A DNA stretch of 64,000 bases, from positions 2,586,262-2,650,261 of the forward strand of contig NZ_FOBG01000001.1 in the NCBI RefSeq assembly GCF_900109645.1. Direction: 5' to 3'. Under the pieces are notes generated by a model that saw nothing but the letters and a program-made list of their open reading frames with translations, did no database searches and was not told the origin of the DNA. Shown here piece by piece: positions 6,952 to 14,883 of the stretch. How positions within the stretch are numbered: position 1 is the first letter of the stretch; each line of letters opens with the position of its first letter. The translations under genes were made by a program, and so were the position numbers. The DNA comes from Duganella sp. CF402 (GTDB lineage Bacteria; Pseudomonadota; Gammaproteobacteria; Burkholderiales; Burkholderiaceae_D).

Positions 6952-8612
6952 TGAACGACCTGTACAATTCTAAAAAATTTACCTGGGGACTGTTGGCGGC
7001 ATTCGCCATGATCTGGCTGTACGTGCTCGGCATCCGCACGCTGGTGCCGCCCGACGAGGGCCGCTACGCCGAAATGGCGCGTGAAATGTGGTCCAGCGGC
7101 GACTGGATCACCACCCGCCTGAACGGCATCAAATACTTCGAGAAGCCGCCACTGCAAACCTGGATGAACGCGCTGTCGTTCGGCCTGTTCGGCTACGGCG
7201 AGTGGCAGGCGCGCCTGTGGACCGGCTTGTGCGGCCTGGGCGGCGTGCTGTTTACCGGTTATGCGGCCAAGCGCGTGTTCGGCGCCCGCGCCGGCTTCTA
7301 CGCCGCGCTGGTGCTCGGCTCCAGCCTGTTCTGGGTGGCTTCCGGCCAGATCGATTCGCTCGACATGGGCCTGTCCGGCATGATGACCATCGCCCTGTGC
7401 GCCATGCTGGTGGCCCAGCGCGACGGCGCCACGCCGGCCGAGCAACGCAACTGGATGCTGCTCTGCTGGGCCGGCATGGCGCTGGCGGTGCTGGCCAAAG
7501 GCTTGATCGGGCTGGTGCTGCCGGGCGCGGTGCTGGTGCTGTACACCGCTCTGTCGCGCGACTTCGCCATCTGGAAGCGCCTGCACCTCGGCAAGGGCTT
7601 GTTGCTGTTCTTCGCCATCGCCGCGCCGTGGTTCGTGCTGGTGGGGCTGAAGAACCCGGAGCAGCCGCACTTCTTCTTCATCCACGAACACTGGGAGCGC
7701 TTCTTCCTCAAGACCCACCACCGCGAAGGCCCGTGGTGGTACTTCCTGATGATGCTGGTGCCGGGCCTGATGCCGTGGCTGGGCGTAGCGCTGCAAGCGC
7801 TGGTCAACGGCGTCAAGCGCGACCAGCAGGCGGTGTTCCAGCCCAAGCTGATGCTGGTGATCTGGACCGTGTTCATCACCTTCTTCTTCAGCTATTCCAG
7901 CTCCAAGCTGCCGGGCTACATCCTGCCGGTGTTCCCGGCGATGGCCATGCTGGCCGCCGTCTACCTGGAAAACGCCTCGCGCCTGAACCGCAGCCTGGCC
8001 GCCGGCCTGCTGATCCTGGTCGGCCTGGGCGGCCTGGCCGCCGTGCCGCAGATGGTCGAGATGGCGGTGCGCCATCCGGACGAACGCGCGCTGCTGGAAG
8101 CCTACCAGCCGTGGGTGCTGACCGCCGCCATCGTCGCCACCGCCGGCGGCGCGCTGGCGCTGCTGCATGCGCGTCACCTGCGCCGCGACCTGGCCGTGCT
8201 GACGATGGCCATCGCCGGCTTCGTGTCGGTGCAGCTGATCCTGACCGGCTTCGAGCCGTACGGAAAAATGCGCGCCGGCAAGACGCTGGCGCTGAAAATG
8301 CTGCCCGAACTGAAGGCCGATACGCCGATCTATTCGGTCAGCACCTACGAGCAGTCGATGACCTTCTACCTGAAGCGCACCGTGGTGCTGGTCGATTACT
8401 GGGACGAGTTCACCTTCGGCCTGCGCCAGCAGCCGGAGCTGTCGATCCCGACCATCGACGGCTTTGTCGAGAAATGGAAGCAGCACAGTGCCGACAACGT
8501 CAAGGCAATGGCCATCATCAGCAACGAGGCCCACGAAGTGCTGAAGAGCAAGGGCGTGACCATGCGCGTGGTGGCGGAAGACACCCGCCGGCTGGTCATT
8601 ACCAATCTGTAA
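6951..8612 (+). CDS. arnT: ArnT-like lipid A aminoarabinose transferase
   Basis: 553 aa polytopic inner-membrane glycosyltransferase of the PMT/GT83 type. The first periplasmic loop carries the catalytic-type motif PPDEGRYAEMAREM and RLNGIKYFEKPPLQTW, both typical of ArnT. About a dozen hydrophobic segments follow, then a soluble C-terminal domain. It should move L-Ara4N from undecaprenyl phosphate to lipid A, lowering surface charge and giving resistance to polymyxin-like peptides. Location in an otherwise complete arn operon supports the assignment over other ArnT-like transferases. Confidence 0.9.
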   Translation: MNDLYNSKKFTWGLLAAFAMIWLYVLGIRTLVPPDEGRYAEMAREMWSSGDWITTRLNGIKYFEKPPLQTWMNALSFGLFGYGEWQARLWTGLCGLGGVLFTGYAAKRVFGARAGFYAALVLGSSLFWVASGQIDSLDMGLSGMMTIALCAMLVAQRDGATPAEQRNWMLLCWAGMALAVLAKGLIGLVLPGAVLVLYTALSRDFAIWKRLHLGKGLLLFFAIAAPWFVLVGLKNPEQPHFFFIHEHWERFFLKTHHREGPWWYFLMMLVPGLMPWLGVALQALVNGVKRDQQAVFQPKLMLVIWTVFITFFFSYSSSKLPGYILPVFPAMAMLAAVYLENASRLNRSLAAGLLILVGLGGLAAVPQMVEMAVRHPDERALLEAYQPWVLTAAIVATAGGALALLHARHLRRDLAVLTMAIAGFVSVQLILTGFEPYGKMRAGKTLALKMLPELKADTPIYSVSTYEQSMTFYLKRTVVLVDYWDEFTFGLRQQPELSIPTIDGFVEKWKQHSADNVKAMAIISNEAHEVLKSKGVTMRVVAEDTRRLVITNL

Positions 8613-8628
8613 TGAACAAAACCATAAA

Positions 8629-9000
8629 ATGAATATCGCAACTTTTGGCTTCATTGTTTTCGGCGTGCTGCTCAACGCGGTGGCGCAATTGCTGCTCAAG
8701 GCCGGCGCCCGCAACGTCGGCGAAATCCACCTGACTTTGAGCAATCTGGTCAGCGTCGGCTTGCGGGTCGCAACCCAGTTGCCCATTATTGGCGGGCTTA
8801 CTTGCTACGTGCTGTCGGTGGTGCTGTGGATTATTGCGTTGTCGCGCGTCGATGTTTCCGTGGCTTATCCAATGCTGTCGCTGGGCTACGTGGTGACCGC
8901 CATCGGCGCCTGGTATCTGTTCGGCGAAGCGCTGTCGGTACAGCGCTTGCTTGCCATTTTCGTCATCCTGATTGGAGTGGCGTGGCTGGCGCGCACCTGA
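8629..9000 (+). CDS. ArnE/ArnF-like SMR-family flippase subunit
   Basis: 123 aa with four predicted membrane helices, EamA/small-multidrug-resistance type (FIVFGVLLNAVAQLLLKAGA at the N-terminus, VSVAYPMLSLGYVVTAIG later). In enterobacteria ArnE and ArnF together flip undecaprenyl-phosphate-L-Ara4N across the inner membrane. Only one such gene is present here, so it may act as a homodimer or pair with a subunit encoded elsewhere. It lies 16 nt after arnT in the same operon. Confidence 0.82.
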   Translation: MNIATFGFIVFGVLLNAVAQLLLKAGARNVGEIHLTLSNLVSVGLRVATQLPIIGGLTCYVLSVVLWIIALSRVDVSVAYPMLSLGYVVTAIGAWYLFGEALSVQRLLAIFVILIGVAWLART

Positions 9001-9064
9001 CGAACACTTTAGAATTGCGGCCAACCGTTTTATATAAAACTACCATAACAAAGCAAACCACCTC

Positions 9065-10204
9065 ATGAGTGCTGATCTGCCTTTCCTGCCATTTTCCAAG
9101 CCTACGATAGACGAGGCCACCATCACCGCCGTGGGCGACGTCCTGCGTTCGGGCTGGATCACCAGCGGCCCGAAAGTGGCCGCCTTCGAAGCCCAGATGT
9201 CGGAATACTTCGGCGGCCGCCCGGTGCGGACCTTCAACTCCGGCACCTGCACGATGGAAATCGCATTGCGCATCGCCGGCATCGGTCCCGGCGATGAAGT
9301 CATCACCACGCCGATTTCGTGGGTGGCCACGGCCAACGTCATCATCGAGGTGGGCGCAACGCCGGTGTTTGCCGATATCGATCCGGCCACCCGCAACATC
9401 GACCTCGACAAGCTGGAAGCGGCCATCACCCCGCGCACCAAGGCCATCATCCCGGTCTACCTGTCCGGCCTGCCGGTCGACATGGACCGCCTGTACGCGA
9501 TCGCCAACAAGCATAATCTGCGCGTGGTGGAAGACGCGGCGCAAGCCTTCGGCTCGGAATGGAAAGGCCAGCGCATCGGCGCGTTCGGCGACTTCGTCTC
9601 GTTCAGCTTCCAGGCCAACAAGAACATCACCACCGGCGAAGGCGGCGCGCTGGTGCTGAACAACCTGGAAGAGGCCAGGCTGGCCGAGAAGTATCGCCTG
9701 CAAGGCGTGACCCGCAGCGGCGTGGACGGCATCGACGTCGACGTATTGGGCGGCAAGTACAACATGAGCGACATCATGGCCGCCATCGGTCTGGGCCAGT
9801 TCGCCAATATTGAAAAGATCACCGCGCACCGCCGCACGCTGGCGCGCCGCTACTACGAGCAGTTCGGCGCCGACTTTGAAGCACGGTCCGGCGCGCAGCT
9901 GCCGCTGCAGGCTTTTGACTCGAGCAACTACCACCTGTTCCAGATCATCCTGCCGGACAACGGCCCGACCACGCGCGCCGACTTCATGAACGCGCTGAAG
10001 GACCGCTTCAACATCGGCACCGGCTACCACTACGCGCCGATTCACTTGTTCACCATGTACCGCGAGCGCGGCTTCAAGGAAGGCATGTTCCCGGTCGCTG
10101 AAAAGATCGGCCGCCTGACCGTCACCCTGCCGATGTTCTACGCCATGACCACTGCCGACGTCGACCGCGCGGTCGCCGCCGTGAAAGCGATCCTGATCAA
10201 ATGA
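9065..10204 (+). CDS. arnB: UDP-4-amino-4-deoxy-L-arabinose aminotransferase
   Basis: 379 aa, DegT/DnrJ/EryC1 fold type I PLP enzyme. Seen: FNSGTCTMEIALRIAGIGPGDEVITTPISW, the Asp motif VVEDAAQAFGS and the PLP-lysine region FQANKNITTGEGG (Lys near residue 186). Length matches ArnB. It transaminates UDP-4-keto-pentose, made by the NAD-dependent enzyme four genes on, to UDP-L-Ara4N. The last base triplet overlaps the next gene start (ATGA). Confidence 0.92.
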   Translation: MSADLPFLPFSKPTIDEATITAVGDVLRSGWITSGPKVAAFEAQMSEYFGGRPVRTFNSGTCTMEIALRIAGIGPGDEVITTPISWVATANVIIEVGATPVFADIDPATRNIDLDKLEAAITPRTKAIIPVYLSGLPVDMDRLYAIANKHNLRVVEDAAQAFGSEWKGQRIGAFGDFVSFSFQANKNITTGEGGALVLNNLEEARLAEKYRLQGVTRSGVDGIDVDVLGGKYNMSDIMAAIGLGQFANIEKITAHRRTLARRYYEQFGADFEARSGAQLPLQAFDSSNYHLFQIILPDNGPTTRADFMNALKDRFNIGTGYHYAPIHLFTMYRERGFKEGMFPVAEKIGRLTVTLPMFYAMTTADVDRAVAAVKAILIK

Positions 10205-11214
10205 CCGCAATGCTGATGAAACCTGAAATCTCCGTCGTCATCCCGATCTACAACGAACAGGCCGGCCTGGCCGCCCTGTTCGCACGCCTGTACCCCGCGC
10301 TCGACAAGCTGGGCGCCAGCTACGAAATCGTGTTCGTCAACGACGGCAGCCGCGACAACTCGGTGTCCATCCTGGCCGAGCAATTCCGCCAGCGCCCGGA
10401 CGTCACGCGCGTGGTGCTATTCAATGGCAACTACGGCCAGCACATGGCCATCCTGGCCGGCTTTGAAGCGTCGCGCGGCGAGATCATGATCACGCTTGAC
10501 GCCGACCTGCAAAACCCGCCGGAAGAAATCGGCAATCTGGTGGCCAAGATGCGCGAAGGCTACGACTACGTCGGTTCGATCCGCCGCAAGCGCCAGGATT
10601 CGGCATGGCGCACCTATGCCTCCAAGGCCATGAACAGCCTGCGCGAGCGCATCACCAACATCAAGATCACCGACCAGGGCAATATGCTGCGCGCCTACGG
10701 CCGCAACGTGGTGGACCTGATGAACCAGTGCGCCGAGGTCAACACCTTCGTGCCGGCGCTGGCCTACCGCTTCGCCCGCAAGCCGACCGAGATCACGGTC
10801 GAGCACGAGGAGCGCTCGGCCGGCGAATCGAAATACTCGCTGTACAGCCTGATCCGCCTGAACTTTGACCTGGTGACCGGCTTCTCGCTGGTGCCGCTGC
10901 AGTTCTACTCCATGATGGGCATGCTGATGTCGCTGTTGTCCGGCCTGCTGGTACTGGTGCTGCTGGTGCGCCGCCTGTTCCTCGGCGCCGAGGCGGAAGG
11001 CGTGTTCACGCTGTTTGCCATCACCTTCTTCTTCATGGGCGTGATCTTGTTCGGCATCGGTTTGCTGGGCGAGTACGTGGGCCGCATCTTCCAGCAGGTG
11101 CGCGCGCGTCCGCGCTACGTGGTGCAGACCATCCTGCAGCAAAAGCCGGGCGAATCGGTCGACATGCCGCCGCCGGGCGTGGAAAAACGTACCGTGGGCC
11201 GTGGCCATGACTGA
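10201..11214 (+). CDS. arnC: Undecaprenyl-phosphate Ara4-formyl-N transferase
   Basis: 337 aa GT2 glycosyltransferase. N-terminal fold with SVVIPIYNEQAGL, FVNDGSRDNS and a DXD-type motif in LDADLQNPPEEI; the acceptor-side motif QGNMLRAYGR follows. Two C-terminal membrane helices (about 230-255 and 265-290) anchor it in the inner membrane. It transfers formylated Ara4N from UDP to undecaprenyl phosphate. Overlaps arnB by 4 nt and the formyltransferase gene by a few nt. Confidence 0.92.
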   Translation: MTAMLMKPEISVVIPIYNEQAGLAALFARLYPALDKLGASYEIVFVNDGSRDNSVSILAEQFRQRPDVTRVVLFNGNYGQHMAILAGFEASRGEIMITLDADLQNPPEEIGNLVAKMREGYDYVGSIRRKRQDSAWRTYASKAMNSLRERITNIKITDQGNMLRAYGRNVVDLMNQCAEVNTFVPALAYRFARKPTEITVEHEERSAGESKYSLYSLIRLNFDLVTGFSLVPLQFYSMMGMLMSLLSGLLVLVLLVRRLFLGAEAEGVFTLFAITFFFMGVILFGIGLLGEYVGRIFQQVRARPRYVVQTILQQKPGESVDMPPPGVEKRTVGRGHD

Positions 11215-12133
11215 TCTGGAGCCGCGCAAGCGCGCCGTCGTCTTTGGCTACCACAATGTCGGCGTGCGTTGCCTCAAGGTCTTGCTGGCCGGCGGCGTCG
11301 ACGTGGCGCTGGTGGTCACCCATGAGGACAGCGCCAGCGAAAACATCTGGTTCGAATCGGTGATCTCGCTGTGCGAGGCCGAGGGCATTCCCTACATCAC
11401 GCCGGCCGACGCCAGGTCGCCTGAACTGCTGGCGCAGGTGCAGGCCGCCCGGCCGGACCTGATGTTCAGCTTCTACTACCGCCACATGCTGCCGGCCGAA
11501 CTGCTGGCGGTGGCGCCGGCTTTCAATATGCACGGCTCGCTGCTGCCGGAATTCCGCGGCCGCGCGCCGGTCAACTGGGCGGTGCTGCATGGCGCCACCG
11601 TGACCGGCGCCACCCTGCACGAGATGACCGTCAAGCCGGACGCCGGCGCCATCGTGTCGCAGATGGAAGTGCCGATCCTGCCGGACGATACCGCGCACGA
11701 AGTGTTCGGCAAGGTGCAGGTGGCGGCCGAGCAGGCGCTGTGGCGCGTGCTGCCTTCGCTGCTGGACGGCACGGCGGTACGCCTTCATAACGACCTCAGC
11801 AAAGGCGGCTATTTCGGCGGCCGCAAGCCGGAAGACGGCCGCATCGACTGGAGCCAGCCGGCCCAGCAGGTCTACAACCTGCACCGCGCCGTGGCGCCGC
11901 CGTATCCGGGCGCCTTTACCGACCTGAACGGCGTACGCTATGTGATCCAGCGTGCCCGCCTGAGTAGCCATTTAAGCAACGTAATTTATCTCAGTTTGCC
12001 ACTGGGCTTGGCGGTGGTAGATAATTGCATCTTTGGCGTCTGCGGCGATGGCCGCGTGCTGACGATTTCCTCCCTGACGGCTGACGGCGAACCGATCACT
12101 GCAGAACAATTACAAGCCCGCCTGGCGGCATAA
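11207..12133 (+). CDS. UDP-Ara4N formyltransferase (ArnA N-terminal domain as a separate gene)
   Basis: 308 aa from the ATG at 11207; a GTG two codons earlier is equally in frame. Formyltransferase fold related to Met-tRNA formyltransferase: catalytic Asn/His in FNMHGSLLPEFRGRAPVN and the essential Asp in VKPDAGAIV, followed by the C-terminal barrel-like subdomain. It uses 10-formyl-THF to formylate UDP-L-Ara4N. In E. coli this activity is the N-terminal half of bifunctional ArnA; here it ends in a normal stop and the decarboxylase half is the next gene, so ArnA is split. Confidence 0.9.
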   Translation: MTDLEPRKRAVVFGYHNVGVRCLKVLLAGGVDVALVVTHEDSASENIWFESVISLCEAEGIPYITPADARSPELLAQVQAARPDLMFSFYYRHMLPAELLAVAPAFNMHGSLLPEFRGRAPVNWAVLHGATVTGATLHEMTVKPDAGAIVSQMEVPILPDDTAHEVFGKVQVAAEQALWRVLPSLLDGTAVRLHNDLSKGGYFGGRKPEDGRIDWSQPAQQVYNLHRAVAPPYPGAFTDLNGVRYVIQRARLSSHLSNVIYLSLPLGLAVVDNCIFGVCGDGRVLTISSLTADGEPITAEQLQARLAA

Positions 12134-12157
12134 GAACATCGATTTGGAAACCAAAAC

Positions 12158-13210
12158 ATGAAAAAAGTACTCATTCTCGGCGTGAACGGCTTTATCGGCC
12201 ACCACCTGTCGAAGCGCATCCTGGAGACCACCGACTGGCACGTGTACGGCATGGACATGAATACCGACCGTATCACCGACCTGCTGGAGAATGAGTCCTA
12301 TAAACCGCGCATGCACTTCTTCGAAGGCGACATCACCATCAACAAGGAATGGGTCGAGTACCACGTCAAGAAGTGCGACGTGATCCTGCCTTTGGTCGCG
12401 ATTGCGACCCCGTCGACCTACGTGAAAGCGCCGCTGCGCGTGTTCGAGCTGGACTTCGAAGCCAACCTGCCGATCGTGCGTTCGGCCGCCAAGTACGGCA
12501 AGCACCTGGTGTTCCCGTCGACCTCGGAAGTGTACGGCATGTGCCACGACGAAGAGTTCGATCCTGAAAACTCGGAGCTGATCTGCGGCCCGATCAACAA
12601 GCCGCGCTGGATCTACTCCAACGCCAAGCAGTTGATGGACCGTGTGATCTGGGGCTACGGCATGGAAGGCCTGAACTTCACCCTGTTCCGTCCATTCAAC
12701 TGGATCGGCGCCGGCCTCGATTCGATCCACACGCCGAAGGAAGGTTCGTCGCGCGTGGTGACCCAGTTCTTCGGCCACATCGTCCGTGGCGAGAACATCT
12801 CGCTGGTCGACGGCGGCCACCAGAAGCGCGCCTTCACCGACATCGACGACGGCATCGACGCCCTGATGAAAATCATCGAGAACAAGAACGGCGCCGCCAC
12901 CGGCAAGATCTACAACATCGGCAACCCGGTCAACAACTACTCGATCCGCGAACTGGCCAACATGATGCTGGAACTGGCGCCGAAGTACCCTGAGTACGCC
13001 GACGGCGCGGCCAAGGTCAAGATCGTCGAGACCACCTCGGGCGCCTACTACGGCGCTGGCTACCAGGACGTGCAGAACCGCGTGCCGAAGATCACCAACA
13101 CCTGCGACGAACTGGGCTGGAAACCGACCACCACGATGGCCGACGCCCTGAAGAAAATCTTCGACGCCTACCGCAGCCAGGTCGCCGAAGCCAAAGCACT
13201 GGTGGACTAA
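12158..13210 (+). CDS. UDP-glucuronate 4-keto-decarboxylase (ArnA C-terminal domain as a separate gene)
   Basis: 350 aa extended SDR. NAD motif GVNGFIGHHL at the N-terminus, Ser/Glu of the decarboxylation site in PSTSEVYG and Tyr/Lys in YSNAKQLMDR; these match the ArnA decarboxylase domain. It converts UDP-GlcA to UDP-4-keto-pentose. Stand-alone relatives in beta-proteobacteria (Ralstonia) are described as bifunctional UDP-4-keto-pentose/UDP-xylose synthases, so this enzyme may also make UDP-xylose; that is inference from the family. Starts 24 nt after the formyltransferase stop. Confidence 0.9.
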   Translation: MKKVLILGVNGFIGHHLSKRILETTDWHVYGMDMNTDRITDLLENESYKPRMHFFEGDITINKEWVEYHVKKCDVILPLVAIATPSTYVKAPLRVFELDFEANLPIVRSAAKYGKHLVFPSTSEVYGMCHDEEFDPENSELICGPINKPRWIYSNAKQLMDRVIWGYGMEGLNFTLFRPFNWIGAGLDSIHTPKEGSSRVVTQFFGHIVRGENISLVDGGHQKRAFTDIDDGIDALMKIIENKNGAATGKIYNIGNPVNNYSIRELANMMLELAPKYPEYADGAAKVKIVETTSGAYYGAGYQDVQNRVPKITNTCDELGWKPTTTMADALKKIFDAYRSQVAEAKALVD

Positions 13211-13213
13211 GCA

Positions 13214-14179
13214 TTGAATCAAAAACCATTGATGGTGTTGAAGATCGACGTCGACACCTATCGCGGCACCCGTGAAGGCGTACCCAACCTGGTACGCATG
13301 CTGAAGGCGCACCAGGCCGGTGCGACCTTCCTGTTCTCGCTCGGCAAAGACCACACCGGCTGGGCCATGCGGCGCGCGCTGCGTCCGGGCTTCTTCAGCA
13401 AAGTGTCGCGCACCTCGGTGGTGGAACACTACGGCTTCAAGACATTGATGTACGGCGTGCTGCTGCCCGGCCCTGACATCGGCAAGGACTGCGCGGCCGA
13501 AATGCGCGCGGTGCAGGACGCCGGCTTCGAATGCGGCATCCACACCTGGGACCACGTGCTGTGGCAAGACAACGTCGCCAAGCGCGACGCTGCCTGGTCG
13601 CAAGCCATGATGCGCAAGGCCGCCGCCCGTTTCACGCAAGTGTTCGGCGTGGCCCCGCGCACCCACGGCGCGGCCGGCTGGCAGATGAACAACGGCGCCT
13701 TCGTCGAGCATGACAATGCAGGCTACGGCTACGCCTCGGACGGCCGCTGCGTGCTCAACCCGGACGGCAGCCTGGCTAACCCGGCCGACGGCCCGCATCG
13801 CCTGGCCGATGGAAACAAAGTGCTTGCGCACATCCAGATGCCGACCACCCTGCCGACCCTGGACGAAATCCTCGGCTGCGAGATCGACGGCGTCACCATC
13901 ACCACCGGCAACATCGCCGCCTTCCTGCTCAAGCTGACCGAGGGCGCCGGCCGCGACCACGTATATACTTTGCACGCAGAGCTTGAAGGACAGAAACTTG
14001 CCCCCATATTCGAGCAGTTGTTGGCAGGGTGGCAAGCCCAGGGATACCAACTGGCGTCGATGGCCGACTACTACCAGAAAATCCAGCACCTGCCGCTGCC
14101 GGTTTGCCCCATCACCTGGGGCGAACTACCGGGACGCTCGGGCAGCCTGATTATTCAAGGCCCGGCCCAAGCCCATTGA
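13214..14179 (+). CDS. arnD: 4-deoxy-4-formamido-Ara-P-undecaprenol deformylase
   Basis: About 321 aa NodB-type polysaccharide deacetylase. Metal-site and fold motifs KIDVDTYRGTREGVP, GIHTWDHVLWQD (His-x3-His type) and HGAAGWQMN fit ArnD. It removes the formyl group after transfer to the lipid carrier, driving the pathway forward. Start is uncertain: TTG at 13214 (used here) or ATG at 13232; neither has a strong ribosome site, and the gene begins 3 nt after the previous stop, suggesting coupling. Confidence 0.9.
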   Translation: MNQKPLMVLKIDVDTYRGTREGVPNLVRMLKAHQAGATFLFSLGKDHTGWAMRRALRPGFFSKVSRTSVVEHYGFKTLMYGVLLPGPDIGKDCAAEMRAVQDAGFECGIHTWDHVLWQDNVAKRDAAWSQAMMRKAAARFTQVFGVAPRTHGAAGWQMNNGAFVEHDNAGYGYASDGRCVLNPDGSLANPADGPHRLADGNKVLAHIQMPTTLPTLDEILGCEIDGVTITTGNIAAFLLKLTEGAGRDHVYTLHAELEGQKLAPIFEQLLAGWQAQGYQLASMADYYQKIQHLPLPVCPITWGELPGRSGSLIIQGPAQAH

Positions 14180-14198
14180 ACCGCTTCAGGAGACGCCT

Positions 14199-14654
14199 GT
14201 GACAGATGTAGTAACCGATTTTTCCGCGCCGATGACCAGCGGCCAGACCTTCCAACTGTCCGGCCGCCCGGCGCGCTACACCGTGCTGTTCTTTTACCCG
14301 AAGGACAACACCCCCGGCTGCACCACCGAAAACATGGCTTTCCGCGACTTGCACGAGCAATTCGCAGCGGCCGGCGCCGAAATCTACGGCATCAGCCGCG
14401 ATTCGCTGCGCTCGCACGAAAGCTTCAAAACCAAGCTGGGACTGCCGTTTGAACTGATTTCCGACCCTGAAGAAGCGGTCTGCCAGCAATTTGGCGTCAT
14501 GAAGATGAAGCAAATGTACGGTAAGACCGTACGCGGCATCGAACGCAGTACGTTTGTGATTGACGCTAATGGTCAATTGGTGAAAGAATGGAGAGGCGTG
14601 AAGGTGGCGGGTCACGTCGACGAAGTGCTGGAATTTGTAGCGCGTCAGGCTTGA
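14199..14654 (+). CDS. bcp: Thiol peroxidase, Bcp/PrxQ family
   Basis: 151 aa peroxiredoxin starting at GTG 14199 behind CAGGAGA. Peroxidatic Cys in NTPGCTTE (residue about 42). The neighbouring Cys five residues later that serves as resolving Cys in E. coli Bcp is absent (Asn-Met-Ala there). Another Cys in EAVCQQFGV (about residue 94) could resolve instead, as in the alternative Bcp subclass. It reduces H2O2 and organic hydroperoxides with thioredoxin. Lies 19 nt after arnD, possibly in the same transcript. Confidence 0.92.
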   Translation: MTDVVTDFSAPMTSGQTFQLSGRPARYTVLFFYPKDNTPGCTTENMAFRDLHEQFAAAGAEIYGISRDSLRSHESFKTKLGLPFELISDPEEAVCQQFGVMKMKQMYGKTVRGIERSTFVIDANGQLVKEWRGVKVAGHVDEVLEFVARQA

Positions 14655-14883
14655 ACGGTGCGTTGCAGTTCCGGTTTGCTCAACCAGCAGGAACTTAAGC
14701 ACATTTTGAGTCAACACTGTACCTCTTACCCTCCTCGGTGGCCAGCCGGCCACCTTGCGGTACTCAACGGGCTGAAACTATGCCCATCGGCAGTCTTTCA
14801 CCTGTTTTCCCCTCAAGCATCCATCCCATGCGGCCGCGCGCCCCAGGGCGGATTCCTCCTTTATTTTTCCAATTGAGATCCTG

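Noticed and set aside
14658-14876. A 72-codon plus-strand frame between bcp and the PhoH gene
   Set aside because: No ribosome site, no family resemblance, composition unlike neighbouring genes.
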